Shown one piece after another: positions 62,456 to 64,000 of a DNA stretch of 64,000 bases. Both the position numbers and the translations under genes were made by a program. The stretch is taken from contig NZ_RPFW01000001.1 in assembly GCF_007827045.1 (NCBI RefSeq), positions 782,519-846,518 on the forward strand. Direction: 5' to 3'. The notes beneath the pieces were generated by a model. The model was not told where the DNA came from and searched no databases. It saw nothing but the letters and a program-made list of their open reading frames with translations. The DNA is from Trebonia kvetii. GTDB taxonomy: Bacteria; Actinomycetota; Actinomycetes; Streptosporangiales; Streptosporangiaceae. Every line of letters starts with the position of its first letter. Within the stretch, counting starts at the first letter, position 1.

Positions 62456-64000
62456 GGGGATCTTCCCTGGCGAACCACCAGACCCCGGACCGGGCCAAGT
62501 GACAGGTCACCCGCCTTTTTTCTAACCGCTGATGGATGGTGGTGACGGCAGGCGCTGCCGGGATCTGGTCGCGGGCCTCGAAGTAGTCGGCGCCTTCGAT
62601 GCTGATGCGGGGAAGGATCCGGCCGAGCCAGCGGGGCAGGTACCAGGTGTACTTGCCCAGCATGATCATCCGTGCGGGCACCAGCAGGCAGCGGACGACG
62701 GTGGCGTCCAGGATGACGGCGACGGCCAGGCCGATGCCGAACTGCTTGACGGTCGGGTCGCCGTTGAGGACGAAGCCGCCGAACACGAACACCATGATCG
62801 AAGCGGCGGCGGTGATCACCACGGCACTGGTCACCAGCCCGGACACGACCGACCGGTTGTAGTCCTGGCCTTCGTCGACGTGCTCTTTGATCTGGCTGAC
62901 GAGGAACACCTCATAGTCCATCGACAGCCCGAACAAGACCGCGAACATGAACAGCGGCACGTAGGACACGACCGGCACCGCGCCGTCCAAGCCGATCAGG
63001 CTGTGCAGCCAACCCCACTGGAACAAGGCGGTCAGCACGCCGTAGGCGGCGCCGATGGACAACAGGTTCATCACGGCCGCCTGGACGGGAACCACCACCG
63101 TGCGGAAGGCGAGCAGCAGCAGCACGAAGCTGAGGGCGACCACGACCAGAATCTGCAGTAGGAGCTTGCTGGCGATGACCGAGGCCAGATCCACGTACCC
63201 GGCGGTGGTGCCGCCGACGTAGGCGGTCATGTTCGTGCCCTTCTCGGCAGTCGGTATCACGCTCGAGCGCAGCGTGCTGACCAGGTCGGCGGTGGCCTGG
63301 TCAGCCGGGCCGGTGGTGGCGATCGCGTTGAAGTAGGCGGTGGTACCGGCCTTGTCAATCTGGATCGGGGTGACCGCCGCGACCCCGTGGGTGGTCGAGA
63401 CGTCTTTCTCCAGCGTCTGCAGCCGCGGGTCGGTGGCCCTGGGGTCGCTGCCGGCCGAACTGGACGACCCCGACGAACTGCCCGAGCTGCTACTGGTGGA
63501 GGCTTGCGCGGGCGAGCCCAGCGAAACCGATACGATCAGCGGCCCGTTCACCCCTGGCCCGAAGTTCTGCGAGATCAGGTCATACGCCCTGCGTTCGGTC
63601 GTTGAGGTGGACAGCGCGGCGACATCCTTTTGCCCCAGGTTCAGCGACAGCAGCGGGACTGCCAGCGGGATCAAGATGGCCAGGGCTGCGAGCATCGCGA
63701 TCACTGGGTGCCGGGCGACTCCTTCGGCCCACCGGGCCCATAGGCCCTTGTGCGGATGCGCCGGGTCACGGCGGTCGGGGTGGCGGCCGCGGACCCGGAG
63801 CGAGTTGATGTGCGGGCCGGTGAGCGACAGCATGGCGGGCAGCAGGGTCAGCGCGGCCAGGACCGCGACGATGACCGCGATCGCGGCCATCAGGCCCATG
63901 GTGGTCACCAGCGGGATGTTGGCCACCGCCAGCGACACCAGCGCGATGGTCACTGTACTGCCGGCGAATAGCACAGCTCCGCCGGAGGTCGCCACCGCTC
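62379..64000 (-). CDS. MMPL/RND-family transporter (5' end beyond the window)
   Basis: About 540 residues of an MMPL-type exporter: TM helices at both ends of a large extracytoplasmic loop (about 120-260) that contains a poly-Ser stretch, with FGLSMDYEVFLVSQIKEHV and VILDATVVRCLLVPARMIMLGKYTWYLPRWLGRI at the C-terminus. The gene continues leftward in its own direction past 64000. It is predicted to export lipids or hydrophobic compounds. The overlap with 62060 is tail-to-tail. Confidence 0.88.
   Translation of the reverse strand, partial: AVATSGGAVLFAGSTVTIALVSLAVANIPLVTTMGLMAAIAVIVAVLAALTLLPAMLSLTGPHINSLRVRGRHPDRRDPAHPHKGLWARWAEGVARHPVIAMLAALAILIPLAVPLLSLNLGQKDVAALSTSTTERRAYDLISQNFGPGVNGPLIVSVSLGSPAQASTSSSSGSSSGSSSSAGSDPRATDPRLQTLEKDVSTTHGVAAVTPIQIDKAGTTAYFNAIATTGPADQATADLVSTLRSSVIPTAEKGTNMTAYVGGTTAGYVDLASVIASKLLLQILVVVALSFVLLLLAFRTVVVPVQAAVMNLLSIGAAYGVLTALFQWGWLHSLIGLDGAVPVVSYVPLFMFAVLFGLSMDYEVFLVSQIKEHVDEGQDYNRSVVSGLVTSAVVITAAASIMVFVFGGFVLNGDPTVKQFGIGLAVAVILDATVVRCLLVPARMIMLGKYTWYLPRWLGRILPRISIEGADYFEARDQIPAAPAVTTIHQRLEKRRVTCHLARSGVWWFAREDPLKPGQRPVEVPSARPAFAARAAGAP

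Overview
The window reads as chromosome of a high-GC Gram-positive actinobacterium. Supporting signs are very GC-rich coding DNA, frequent GTG starts and ATGA/GTGA gene overlaps, a DUF397/XRE regulator pair, mycothiol-type and deazaflavin-type enzyme families, and many ECF sigma, TetR and SpoIIE/RsbW-type regulators. A Streptosporangiales- or Streptomycetales-like host is the best guess, from gene content only.
Layout. 1-2.4 kb: three-subunit proton-translocating NAD(P) transhydrogenase (pntAA partial, pntAB, pntB). 2.5-9.1 kb: partner-switching and stressosome locus (RsbW-like ATPase, RsbR, RsbS, RsbT, ATPase/phosphatase fusion, hybrid kinase, receiver-PP2C phosphatase, convergent STAS antagonist). 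9.2-20.9 kb: ordinary chromosomal genes (psuG, an amidase, a TnpB fossil, IclR, a pentapeptide-like membrane protein, a CPBP protease, the XRE/DUF397 pair, an inactive-looking amidase_2 protein, orn) followed by tRNA-His.
21.1-31.5 kb, just after tRNA-His, is an accessory stretch rich in broken genes (GH32-like, thiolase, SDR, GAF, NmrA, 4Fe-4S protein). It holds two regulatory systems: a TetR gene with a perfect 46-bp palindrome upstream, and a second TetR (30251) whose apparent operator AACCGATCGGTT sits at three promoters, two of them as pairs 24 bp apart.
34.2-36.7 kb: a compact putative sulfur/copper stress regulon. A CsoR/CstR-type repressor with two cysteines but no CsoR histidine, a thioredoxin, a DUF302 protein, an AhpD-like protein and a small Cys-motif protein share three ATACCC-N4-GGGTAT operators. 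36.7-46.2 kb: frameshifted methyltransferase, ClC and MFS genes, then TetR/ABC, TfoX, VOC and sigma-factor genes. 47.2-57.7 kb: a probable envelope-glycan/redox cluster (GT2, TIGR04282-type transferase, methyltransferase, epimerase, GT-C membrane protein, molybdopterin oxidoreductase, peroxiredoxin fusion) around an OmpR-type two-component system. 58.5-64 kb: sigma/anti-sigma pair, a secreted protein, small enzymes and an MMPL transporter running off the right edge.
The most interesting observations are (i) an 18-bp perfect hairpin between rsbR and rsbS that buries the rsbS ribosome site and start and begins inside the rsbR stop codon; (ii) the three-promoter AACCGATCGGTT regulon; (iii) the CstR-like regulon. 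A caution: many apparent frameshifts between about 21 and 40 kb look like single-base losses, so gene decay and sequencing error cannot be told apart from this sequence alone.
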